Part shown: positions 13,201 through 22,510 of the stretch, piece after piece
How positions within the stretch are numbered: position 1 is the stretch's first letter
Layout of the letters: every line of letters begins with the position of its first letter
Source: Nematostella vectensis
Lineage: Eukaryota > Cnidaria > Anthozoa > Actiniaria > Edwardsiidae
Reading direction: 5' to 3'
NCBI RefSeq assembly: GCF_932526225.1
Contig: NC_064038.1
Span: 12,277,070-12,337,069 of the forward strand
Length of the DNA stretch: 60,000 nt
Position numbers and translations under genes: made by a program
Notes under the pieces: model-generated
The model's input: only the letters and a program-made list of their open reading frames with translations
Database searches by the model: none
Told to the model about the DNA's origin: nothing

Positions 13201-16200
13201 CTACTCAGCGTGGACTGGGACGAGTTTGAAGATCCCGAAAGTGGACTGAGGCGCTATGATTGGTGCGTCGGGAAACGAACAGATGCATGCGATGTCGTGG
13301 AGATGAAGTCGGCGGCACTTGACACATATGCGAATGCAATCACCGAAGAGATTCGTACTGGGACCCAACTGTTTGCTCAAGTGAACGTCATGAACAATGC
13401 AGGTCACGTTACTCACCTGGTATCCAAACCTTGTGTTGTGATAACAGCGATCCCTAAAGTCGTCGAGGTCATTGATCTGGAGAACATTAATAGCACAAAT
13501 ATGAAGGATATAGATTACAAGGCGGATATGGAGAGTTTGACCTTGAGATGGAAGCTACTTGGGCGTTTCCTTGGTGACATCTCCCGCATGAAGCTCGAGG
13601 TTGCCGTGACCCATCCTTCATCGAACGAGTCCTATCCCTCGATGGATCATTCAAAGTCGTGGAACGGCGAACCCTTCGCTCAGAACTTCATGAGAGTACC
13701 CCCCACGGAGGACCGCGTAACCATCAGGTCCTTGAACCTTGAACCTTGGGAAGAATACCGTGGGGTTGTGAGGGTCTGGAACGAGGGCAAAATTTATGCT
13801 GAGGGGAGTACTGATGGGATTCGGTTAGAACCCACGCCGCCTCTACCAAGGAGGGTTATTTTGAAGGATAGTGCACCTGAGAAGGAACGTAAACGATGGT
13901 TACCAAATCTACGACTACCACCCTTTATGTCGAAGCAAAAAGCGGAGGCTTATAACGATAGTGTGGCTGTTGACGACGTGATTTTCATTTCATCGCCATC
14001 AGAGATCACAGTTGGTGTCACTGCTGGATTTAACGCAACGAACTTCACGCTTTCAAACGAGACCATCGCGATGCTTGAGGCGAACAAGTTCAGCCCGACT
14101 AAAGAGTTCAAGCTTCTAGTTACGCGTATTACATCTATCGCAAATAATACAAACGCTACGGAGGAGACCGAGGAGATGCGAACTCTGCCTGGGATCGCCA
14201 ACCCCGAGGGACCATGCTGCGTTAATCACACCATGGATTCGAACAAGCACTACTCGGACACGCACTTCAAACCTACAATTCCTGTACAGAGGTTTGGCTC
14301 ATCTATCGCTTTCCTGGATAATGGCTTTGCTGTTGCTGGTGCGACTGGACGAGCGTTTGTATTTTCTACGAGATATGCATGGCTTCCCCATCAGGCAATC
14401 TCCGTGGAAGCGGACAGCTTAGCAAAGGTTGCAGTGTGGAGAGACAAGCTTCTTGTTTATACCAATAACACTCTTCGTATCTACAGCTTCAAACTCAATG
14501 GTATGATTATCAATCTTGTGAAGAAAGCTACAATTTCTAATTGTAAGAGAAGTCCATGCAACGCCGATGTCAGCTGGTCTAATATGATTTCCAAGAAGTC
14601 TGTCATCTTTAATGACACCGTGGTAGTGTCAGGCATGTCCGCTGATAAGGGGGTGCTTGGGGTATTTCAAGAGCGTTATGGGGCATGGAGGTTTGTCAAT
14701 GAACTCGGTCGCACAGAATCGGATCCATCCTTCGGCGAGTCGTTTGCAATTAATGATGAAGCGATTGCAGTTACCCTCGATAGCGGCGCCTTTGTGAGTC
14801 TATACTCTAGAAAAGATCTTTCATTGGTCATCAAAGTCGACTTGAGTAGATTCGGCTTGAACATTACATCACCCGAGATTCGCCTCACCGATTCTAATAC
14901 CCTCGTCTTGTTGTCCACGAAAACCAGCGTAATGCTAGTCCTCGACATAGACCTGGTAGCAAAGACCCACACCAAAGTATGTCAGTATCAGGCGCCGCCC
15001 GAAATCAGGCTTAGCGGAAGTATGGACTTAACAGGCATGAACCAAGGCGTTGTTGTCGCTCTCGGGATGCAGTCGTTGCGAGGCCGCGATGGTGTGCTAT
15101 TGGTCGGATTCCATGGCACATACGATTACCATCCAGACCCTTCGCGGGCTGGCGTTTGTCCACAGCTAGCCCGTGTGGACTCGCGGGAAAATCACTTCCG
15201 GTTTGATGACGCAGTTATAAGTACAGCTGTTGCTATAAAGGATTCCAAGGTACTCTTTGGCACGCCTGGGGTGCTAGCATTACCAGGTCTGAGCGAAGCG
15301 CGCGGTACGGGCAGGGTGTATATGTCAACGTATTGTCCCCAGAACTTTATCCGGACAAGGTTTACAAGGCTAGACATTCGGGACACTTACAGGTGCACTT
15401 CCTGTGAAGGTGCTAGATCATTTGGTGGTTTCTCGACAATCTGCACTTCCTGTTACAACCGGAAGTGTGCATCGTCTTCTGATGACGACCCTATCCACTT
15501 CCGGTCAATTCTCTGTGACGACGAGACTTGTCCATACACTGAAATGCATGACAATAAGACAGGAGGTTTGCAGATTCTGCAGGATAACGGCACATTCTTC
15601 GCCGAGGGTGGATTCAATGAGTACATCGTAAAAATTGTCGAGACGACTCGTGCCGACATGTCTACGACATCGCTGTCTGAGTCGTTCATCATCGATACGA
15701 CCCCACCTGTTGTCGGCGTTGTGTTTGATGGCTTGGGCGCGGACAGAGATATGAACTGCTCGGCGAATATGACTTTTGGTGAAGACAGCCAGTGCTCCTC
15801 CAGCGACTTCGAAGATACCGATATTGACTTTACAAACAACACGTCTGAGGTAAGAAAATATCAGATATAATATGACAAAACGAAAAAATGTCCACAAATA
15901 AATCAAACATGATCATATTTTATATTTTTTCATAGCCTCGTTCACTTTAAAATACCTCGCTTTTTTCATATTTTGGCCTGACTACTTTTGGGGAGATTAG
16001 GCTACAATTCAGCTAATACAACTAGCCACGCTTTGGTAGAGGGGTACTTTTGATTGACAAGTAAAGGGAGGCGGGGAAGACCACATTGCCTGATGTTGAC
16101 AACTTTTATTAAAAAGGAGTTCAAAATAAAGTATTCTTGGGAGCGTACATTTCGGCCAATATACCTGGCACCGTTACGATCGCTTAACCACAAGTTAAAA

Positions 16201-19200
16201 GAAATGATGGTGAGCTATGTACTTCCCAATATGGTTTGCAAAAAGTGTGAACATTGCTTGTAGATGGCCACCAAATGTTGGCTATTTTGTCTAACAATGT
16301 TGGCGCTGTTTGAATGGCTTTAAGAATGTCGATCAACCACTCCTCGGTTATTGTTTATCATTGAAAATACAACGCAAGGAAGCTTCAAAATATTAATCTT
16401 CTAATGAAGTCTGATACATTACTGACGATATTTGGATGAAAAGATCTTAGTAGCTCGCTTGTAAAAGCCGATGAAAATGAGTCTTTTGTGACTCGGCATT
16501 GAGCGGGAGCATAAAATGGCGGCATGATTGGCCTTTTATAATCTACAAAAATCCTAATGTCCTCTACTCTATACTTGTATTCATTGCGAAATCGTATAAC
16601 CGGTGCCACAGCAGTTAAATCAAGCTTGTCCTTTGTTTTCAGGTCCACGCTCGCTGGATTGATTTCGAAGACAAGGAGAGTGGCATTGTTGAGTACTTCT
16701 GGTGCGTTGGGAGCCAGCCAATGAGAGATGACATCCGGGAATGTGAATCTACAGGCATGCGCCCTAACGGCAGTCATTATGGTCTAGACTTTGACCAGGG
16801 GGACACGTACTATGTCACTGTCGTTGCGTGCAACGCCGCTGGCCGGTGCTCAGCTAACAGTAGTAATGGCGTTACCATAGATACCACACCTCCAGTGATG
16901 AATTTCGTCAGGGATGGGGTGCTGGGTGCTGACATGGATTACCAGGTTGGTATTATTGATCAACTTGAAAAATCTCCTATTATTGATCAACCTGTTCATT
17001 ATGTGGACAGGTAATGAAGGGAGTAATGATTAAATGTGTGAACAGGTAATGAGGTAAGTAATGATTGAAATGACCAGTCAAGGAGATTATTAATGTTATT
17101 TTGCAGTCCTTGTCCTCTCTTAACACTCATTTCATATACAACTTTAACCTTAGTACTACAGCAGTATTAAATAAACGGGTAGTAAATAGGTAAAATGATA
17201 AAAAAGGGAATCCTGGCTGGGAAGAAAACTACATTTCTCATGGTGCTACATTTGTATTGGACATGGATAGAGTGCAATGTTCAATGAAAACTGGGCTAAG
17301 CGACAAGGGAAGCGTATATAGTACTTGCTTACCTACAATATTGATGCCCCGGGTAAACGCCAGTACTTTTGATTGGCCTAGTAATTACAAACCATTCATT
17401 AAGCATGCGTAAAAAAAGAAAAGAGCCAATACAATTAGGCTTTAAAGAATGTTATTGTTTTCACTTAAAATGCAACTCTATTTTGGAGGAAGAACTTAAC
17501 TATCCACGCGCAATACTGGATTGAAAATATGTTTTTTTTTTCTGCGTTCTAGAATTTCGTGGACATCATGTTTGCTTACTTTAGTGGCTCAGATCCGGAC
17601 AGCGGTATCCTATCGTACGAGGTGGCCTGGGGCTCAGCTCCGGGTCTATCGGACGTCGGCCAATACGTAGAAATCGGTAATACGACCACGTGGTACGTCA
17701 AGCTCAAGGACAACGCCCTCAAGAAGGGGCACCGGTACTATGCCACCGTACGAACTACTAATAAGGCGGGGCTGATGTCAGAACCGATGTCGTCAGACGG
17801 AGTCGTTGTCGGCAAGACGGAATACCTCTTTGATAAGAACACCTCTGCGTCTGTGTTTTTCGACACTGTAAACATGAATGTTGACGGGACGAGGAAGGAC
17901 AAGGGTGTCGGCAAGACGTATGGTACACTGGATATCCCCGAGGGGGCAGTTGGTGATGACGAAGTTAAGCTGAAGTGTTACAGTCTGGATGAGAAGACGA
18001 TAAAAAGCAACATGTCTGAAGACGGACCGGTATCTGACCCTGAAGTCACTAAACCAGGGGTAAGACATTTTGCTTTGCTAAAGAATGGTTTCCAAGGGCA
18101 AGAGAAACAGAACATTTTGGCTAAATTCTGTTAATAAATAAGAAATTTACCCTCTAGTTCGAATTGTGCCTTGTTTTGCGACTTGTCTCTGTGTTTACTT
18201 GAAGTTTAATGATCAATTCCAACAACTTTATGCAAATTATTAATACAATCTTATCAGCCTTCTGATATCGGTTGTAGTCATTGAACTACCTTTTTATCAT
18301 ATAATGAATATAGCAGCTTGTAATCAAACTGTGTTCTTTTTTTTTTAGCAATTCATGATTGGTAACTACAGCTTCCAAATTAAGGCCCTGTCGCCACAAA
18401 ACAACACGCCCGAAGAAGGTTACAAGTTTGCCAAACCTATAAAGATCGCAATGTTCTACGACGTGGACAAGCTCGTGAACGCCAACAGGCGCGTGACAAA
18501 CAAGGAGGTGACCAAATATGACATAGATCCTGTGCTTTACCTATGGAACAAAAACAACAATACGTGGTGAGTATGTTCTTGGCGAGCGATCACTCGTCTT
18601 GACCACCCCCCCCCCCCCCTATTTTCAGACATTTGGCTTAAAAATTAACAAGAATTATCAGGAAATAAACGGAAAAACTTTCTTGAAACTTTTGCTCCGG
18701 CCCCCCTCTTTTATAAACTTCTGGATCCGCCTCTGCATGATGTCACCTTGGGAGATATTACACAAGATAAGGTTACGCAATTACATGTCCACTGGCGTGT
18801 CTACGCTCTCAAGAAGGGGGTGGCCAAAATTGGAACATAAACGCGAAAAATGGTGGATAATACAAAACAAGCTCTAGAAATTCTTCAAAAGTGGTAAGCC
18901 GCTTAACCCAATTTAGTAGGCCATTCCAGCTATAAGCTTGCGCGAGCATTACAATAGAAACCTGCCTTAACTACCAGAATTCAGAGCGCGCTTTTTAAAG
19001 CTTGCACCAAACGAGGCACACGCTGCCTGACGGTAGTTGAGGTAGATTTCCATGTCGAGTGCGCGCGCATGCTTATAGCTGGAGTAGCCTACTTCCCCCA
19101 CTAATCCGCCGCCATTCCTTATAACGATAGATACTGTATGTTCACGTGAACACTGCCTAATGTCTATTCTGCTTGCGTTAGGATGGACGCGTCGCTCACG

Positions 19201-21774
19201 TGCCCTGAGCCTTGGTATCACGTGAACCGTACCATCAAGATGCTGACCGTGAATGTCTGTCACTTGACGCAGTTTGCGTTCTTCTGGACCTTTAAGGCTC
19301 AGCGAGGGTTGATGCTGTTTGAGAAGAATTCCTCAGGTATGATTACATAACAGGAATTGTTGTTTTTCATTTAGCAATTATACGGATGTTTCGCCAGAAA
19401 TGTGAACAATTTTGTCGTTCCATAGCCTTCAAAATCCCAGACAAAAGTGGACAATAAGGGGTCAAAAATCGGCGCTTTCGCGTCCGCAACAATCAGCGGT
19501 TATCCCTCCAAAAATATGGCGACAATCGCTATTCGAAGGAGTGATATATTCATGCTATTTTCCTTATGCAACTTTTGTTGTCACTTGAGGGAATTAGGGA
19601 CTGCGAGTATCCTTGCTGCACTTTTCGGTTTGAGCAAGACACATTTCCATACCACACCCCGCCCCCCTACGGCCTTCGCCCCTCTCTAACCTCCCCTCAC
19701 TCTAGGTCCGCTTCACCCGTCCTTTGCCCAGAAAAAAAGTAGTGATTGACTCACATATAGGAAATGCTGTTATCAGCAACAGATAATCCTTGTCAACGGT
19801 TTTGCTCAATTACTCCTTATGAAGAAACCGTTTTATAAAATACTAGCCCGAGAGGTAGTGAACTTTATTCAGATAGTTTAAATCTTGGAAATCACTGGCC
19901 TTATATATGACAATAACATGACCTTGTGATTCTAACTTAATTCCCGTGTTTTATAGTTTACAACGAAGAAGGGGAAGTTGAAATCAACCGCACGAGTTCC
20001 GTCCAGACCTTAGAGCTGCCAATCAAACGCTCGAAAGGAGCCGTGGGTAATATCCAAGTCAAATGGTCGCTTTATAACAACCAGTCCTCCGACACCCACA
20101 AGCTCGTATGGCCCAGCTCCGGAGTCGTGGAATTCGAGGAAAGCCAGTGGAATGCAACTTTGCAGTTGAATATTGCAAGCGACGATGTCGAGACAAAGGA
20201 GCGTGTGATTTGGGTTACCCTCGATAATACGACCGGTGGGGCGATCCTGGCCTCGCGTGAAGAGACCAGGAGCAAGATTTTGATATCTGAGAACACAAAA
20301 GAGTCTTATATCATCTGGATTATTGTGGGCGTGTGCTCCGCCATTGCTTTGATTGCTATTGTCTTCTTGGCTGCTTGCTGGTTTAAGAAGAGAGGGCACA
20401 AAGAGAACAAAGAGAGACGGTGAGATGAACAATAAGTTCAATGTTTGTAGGAGGTATAAGTAATAAAGATTAACAATTAGTTACAGTTGTCTTCAGATGC
20501 TGCACGCCAGGTAGTTTTAATTGGGTCTTTCAGGTTCTCTAACGCTTTGAATCAGATATAGTCAGTGGTAGATCTGTGGTTGCCCCAGCTCGCGCTGATA
20601 ATCTAGAATACTTGTTTGTCAAATCTCGCTGTATGTTTTATTGGTTTGGTCGCCTGACTTTTTGGATGGTGTAACGCTGGTGTGTACCTACGGCGCGGAC
20701 GGCACGCGCACCCCCCCCCCCCCCCCCCCTACCCCCCACCCCACTGAAAATCCTGTAACATACCCAATCCTGCACGTTATTTAGCCCCAGCACTTGGCAC
20801 ATATCCGCCGCGCCATCTGCACCTTTCCTCTTATACTGCGCTTGTATTTCTTTTCAGATTGTCGAGAAGGAGTCAGAAAGATGAAATCCCGATGGACACC
20901 GCCGGGACGCTATCTGCCAACCTGGTGCAGTCAGAGATGAGGTGTGTGACGTCACGCTTGTGTCACGCTGCGTAACGCAATGTTCCGTGTCCTTGTGTTT
21001 TGAATCAATATTACATATTGACTCTCGCTTCTTCTTATAAAGTCCATTCCCAAAACCCTTCCCAAATAGCCTCCACTAGTTTTACCGTAAGAATTTTCTT
21101 GTTGTCTAAGGAAAAAAAGTGGAATACTATGGAAATGCCACCGAAAGGCGGTGAAGTTCTACGCATATGCAATTTATTTACTCTAAAAATGTCGTATAAA
21201 TATTCACTGGCAAAAAATTACTCGATCTCGATTTCTTTTAACAAATATGCATTTGTTTTGTAGACCGTCACCGAAAATTTATCGACTGAAGCAACAAGAT
21301 GACGTAGAATCTGGAAGCGACTCACAGACGGAGCCAAGCTACGAACTTAACATCCGCCAGCCAACGAAGAAAAAGAGAAAGTTCTTCTCCAAGAAGAAAA
21401 AGCCAGACGAGGACCCGCCGTCGCAATACGTAAACCCAGTGTACGGTACAACCTTGAGCCGCGGCGATAACGAAGGCTCTACGTACGACGACGGACTCCG
21501 TCCGACTGACGAAGATGACCTGAGTCTTTTGAAGAATGCTGCGTTTGGCGACGTGCTCCGCCCGGCTGACGAGGGTGGTGCGAGTGTTTCCGATAATGCT
21601 ACGTATGACGACGTGGTGCTTCCGGAAAACACAGATGGTCCGACTGTTTATGATAATCCAACGTATGACACATTCGTGAGCCCCAAACACGAAGATGACC
21701 TAAGTACTCCAACCGATAAAGAACCGAAGTGCATGGAACCACACGAAAGCAAGATGTCCTTTCGAAACAGGTGA
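2..21774 (+). CDS. Giant type I membrane receptor with about 30 FN3-like repeats, FG-GAP propeller, Calx-beta domain and Tyr-motif tail (5' partial)
   Basis: Fifteen exons join in frame: 2-1220, 1662-7004, 7377-8848, 9305-9812, 10044-10178, 11327-11869, 12393-12579, 12879-15849, 16643-16945, 17553-18059, 18349-18566, 19182-19336, 19957-20419, 20858-20941, 21264-21774. Phases are 1,1,0,1,1,1,2,0,0,0,2,1,2,2 and the total is 14,619 nt (about 4,872 residues). There is no convincing start Met or signal peptide, so the gene begins before the window. About 30 repeats of 100-115 residues carry an FN3-like 'GxxYxVxVxAxNxAGL' strand, then 'SDGVxVDxTPP'. One helix near residues 4637-4662 separates a very large ectodomain from a tail of about 210 residues. 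I infer a cell-surface adhesion or recognition role. I know no named orthologue. An alternative 3' end at 22257 is described separately. Confidence 0.85.
1662..7004 (+). CDS. Gene 1 exon 2: 5.3-kb exon encoding about 16 FN3-like repeats
   Basis: The acceptor is cctctcag at 1654-1661 and the donor is gtaatt at 7005, both phase 1 within a Gly codon. The exon encodes about residues 407-2187 without a stop. Repeats are separated by linkers such as VDKTPP, ADQSPP, IDTTPP, VDSTPP, VDSSPP, VDFTPP, IDRTKP, VDRSPP and VDLTPP. Each repeat has an early Trp (AxW), an acidic 'FxDxESGI' loop, a 'GTxPGxxD' loop and the late 'Y.V.V.A.N.AGL' strand. Several linkers are degenerate: VDFVSP, VDITPA and an ILGKF replacement. 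NxS/T sites are frequent, as expected for an extracellular glycoprotein. Confidence 0.92.
7377..8848 (+). CDS. Gene 1 exon 3: about five FN3-like repeats
   Basis: The acceptor is ttcttatag at 7368-7376 and the donor is gtaaaa at 8849, phase 0. The split Gly codon joins CVGTGQG to VCNVVGL. Linkers are IDDTSP, VDSTKP, LADQPP, IDATPP and IDTTPP. The repeats here contain paired Cys (for example WCVGNSSGEC), so they may carry an intradomain disulphide that many exon 2 repeats lack. Confidence 0.9.
9305..9812 (+). CDS. Gene 1 exon 4: FN3-like repeats
   Basis: The acceptor is tctgacag at 9297-9304, phase 0, reading VLDLQRNDTLEDTDYL. The donor is gtaaat at 9813, phase 1. It completes the repeat begun in exon 3, passes LDTTPP and begins another repeat (VKWRGFWDKESAVEKY, then CLGTRQETCDV). 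Confidence 0.9.
10044..10178 (+). CDS. Gene 1 exon 5: half of an FN3-like repeat
   Basis: This is a 135-nt exon that is too short to stand out as an open frame alone. The acceptor is tgtgatag at 10036-10043 and the donor is gtaagg at 10179. It encodes VMSYSFVGLTLSHNTKYF, the VSVEAENSAGL strand and the degenerate linker FDDT, continued as AP in exon 6. Phase 1 on both sides fits its neighbours exactly. Confidence 0.87.
10653..11217. mobile_element. MITE-like element with 29-bp inverted ends carrying a TATA motif
   Basis: The left arm 10653-10681 and right arm 11189-11217 are inverted copies that match at 27 of 29 positions and share gcgctataaaaggga. Both TATA-like motifs point inward. The interior has GC-rich alternating gcgcgc blocks (10931, 10963) and short broken frames. 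No clear target duplication is visible, so the boundaries are approximate. It sits in a gene 1 intron. Confidence 0.5.
11327..11869 (+). CDS. Gene 1 exon 6: about one and a half FN3-like repeats
   Basis: The acceptor is acgctacag at 11318-11326 and the donor is gtatct at 11870, phase 1. It begins after the DDT|AP junction with VIYDGNVEGDDIDYQ, passes an IDTTPP linker and stops inside the next repeat. The intron before it, 10179-11326, holds an inverted-repeat element. Confidence 0.88.
12393..12579 (+). CDS. Gene 1 exon 7: FN3-like repeat end and linker
   Basis: The acceptor is gaattgcag at 12384-12392 and the donor is gtatgt at 12580, phase 2. It encodes IDLDSGMMYIIKV, RATNMAGL, the linker IDFSAP and the start of the next repeat. 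The split Arg codon (ag|a) joins exon 8 at WLQFSDDESGI. Confidence 0.87.
12879..15849 (+). CDS. Gene 1 exon 8: FN3-like repeats flanking an FG-GAP-like beta-propeller and a Cys-rich block
   Basis: The acceptor is atccccag at 12871-12878 and the donor is gtaaga at 15850, phase 0. Linkers VDVTAP and LEPTPP lead into a threonine/asparagine-rich spacer (about 13.9-14.25 kb). The span 14260-15340 reads like FG-GAP blades: RFGSSIAFLDNGFAVAGATG and FGESFAINDEAIAV, with spaced 'DKLLVYT', 'GVLGVF' and 'VLLVGF' strands. A block with YRCTSC, CTSCYNRKC and CDDETC follows at about 15,390-15,540, then another FN3-like end with IDTTPP. Propellers of this type occur in integrin alpha chains and related ectodomains. 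The propeller call rests on blade-like spacing only. Confidence 0.85.
16316..16548. repeat. Dispersed repeat, copy A (gene 1 intron 8)
   Basis: This copy shares an ordered set of blocks with 45836-46075: taagaatgtcg.tcaaccactcct-type start, gaagtctgatac.tta, gtgactcggcatt.ag.gggagcat, and the cggc.tgattggcc end. A 130-residue minus-strand frame here is a by-product of the repeat. Confidence 0.7.
16643..16945 (+). CDS. Gene 1 exon 9: one FN3-like repeat
   Basis: The acceptor is tgttttcag at 16634-16642 and the exon is 303 nt, phase 0. It encodes VHARWIDFEDKESGI, WCVGSQP, YYVTVVACNAAG and IDTTPP, ending DMDYQ. The chosen donor, gttggt at 16946, is weak but keeps the DMDYQ|NFVDIMFAYF repeat pattern. 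A stronger gtaatg at 17011 would shift frame. Confidence 0.82.
17553..19336 (+). CDS. Gene 1 exons 10-12: last FN3-like repeat and an 'IPEGA...HLTxFA' stalk module
   Basis: Exons are 17553-18059, 18349-18566 and 19182-19336. Exon 10 finishes the repeat array (FSGSDPDSGIL, RYYATVRTTNKAGL) and opens a new module: GKTYGTLDIPEGAVGDDEV. Exons 11 and 12 continue with FAKPIKIAMFYDVDKL, LYLWNKNNNTW and VCHLTQFAFF. That order (Pro/Gly-Ala strand, 'F..PI.I...YD', Trp strand, 'H.T.FA') resembles ZU5- or GAIN-like beta modules, but I see no GPS cleavage tripeptide after HLTQFAFF. It probably serves as a membrane-proximal stalk. Confidence 0.82.
19957..20419 (+). CDS. Gene 1 exon 13: Calx-beta domain and transmembrane helix
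   Basis: The acceptor is gttttatag at 19948-19956 and the donor is gtgaga at 20420, phase 2. The Calx-beta features appear in order: SVQTLELPIKRSKGAVG, IQVKWSL, SSGVVEFEESQ, LQLNIASDDVETKE, VWVTL-type strand (VIWVTLDN), GGAIL and ILISEN. The acidic DD and E positions of the family's calcium sites are present. A hydrophobic helix follows (YIIWIIVGVCSAIALIAIVF, then LAACWF) and a basic stop-transfer KKRGHKENKERR, giving an N-out, C-in orientation. Confidence 0.9.
20858..21774 (+). CDS. Gene 1 exons 14-15: cytoplasmic tail with tandem tyrosine motifs
   Basis: Exons are 20858-20941 and 21264-21774. The tail has a basic KKKRKFFSKKKK cluster, then NPVYGTT, and four tandem units of about 20 residues. 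The units begin STYDDGLRP, NAAFGDVLRP, NATYDDVVLP and NPTYDTFVSP. The DNA under them repeats every 60 bp from about 21475 to 21720. NPVY and NPTY fit the NPxY signal bound by PTB-domain adaptors and used in endocytosis. The second unit has Phe in place of Tyr. Reading through ends at TGA 21772-21774. Confidence 0.88.
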
Positions 21775-21779
21775 CTTCC

Positions 21780-22060
<281 letters not shown>

Positions 22061-22196
22061 TTTCTCCATCACTCTTCCTCTCTTGCTCTTTCCTTTCTTT
22101 TACTCTCTTTTCCGTTCTTTGATCCATCTGTTTCTTTAAATTTTTTCATTTGGTATTTTCAGAGGCTAACGTAAGATATATTTCACATATCCATAG

Positions 22197-22257
22197 AATG
22201 GCTTCCGGGTCAAGCTGCGGGGAAGTGAATCTCGGTGAAGATGAGGACGAGCTATGA
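22197..22257 (+). CDS. Candidate alternative terminal exon of gene 1
   Basis: A donor-like cag|gtgact at 21768-21776 (intron start 21771) and acceptor atccatag at 22189-22196 would replace the TGA at 21772. The split Arg codon (ag|a) is kept, and 19 residues follow, starting MASGSSCGEVNLG and ending GEDEDEL at TGA 22255-22257. The fit of phase and the acidic composition favour a real exon. The donor is weak and direct termination at 21774 is equally possible. Confidence 0.4.
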
Positions 22258-22504
22258 ATTTGAGGCTCCAGTGGATCTCCAGGAGTTCTCAGTTCTACTG
22301 AATACATGACCTTGACCAGCCTTGGATAACGAACTACACTAATGATAAGATGTTTTTGATAATCTAGTAAGAAAGCAGTGAAAGCACTTAATTTTAGCCG
22401 TAAGAACCTTTTTGCAGGTCCGTCTCTAAACAGACTCAGGATTTTTAACTTTTGTTCCAGCTACTCTCCCGTGCGATCATTGCAAAATAATGGTTTTAAT
22501 AGAC

Positions 22505-22510
22505 AATAAA
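22505..22510 (+). promoter_or_regulatory. Poly(A) signal for gene 1
   Basis: AATAAA lies about 250 bases after the alternative stop and 730 after the first stop, with a T-rich/GT region following (ttgttgtttgtttattg). It is the first canonical hexamer downstream of both stops. Confidence 0.6.

Larger units (their letters stand above)
1221..21263 (+). other. Gene 1 introns longer than 300 bases
   Basis: Introns 1221-1661, 7005-7376, 8849-9304 (poly-T at about 9127), 11870-12392, 18567-19181 (poly-C at 18605), 19337-19956, 20420-20857 (poly-C at 20711) and 20942-21263 hold no coding or structured element that I can support. Intron 10179-11326 holds the inverted-repeat element described below, 15850-16642 holds a dispersed repeat, and 16946-17552 holds a 35-bp donor-like duplication. 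Confidence 0.6.

Noticed and set aside
16385-16777. 130-residue minus-strand frame
   Set aside because: It overlaps gene 1 exon 9 and a dispersed repeat, with no recognisable domain.
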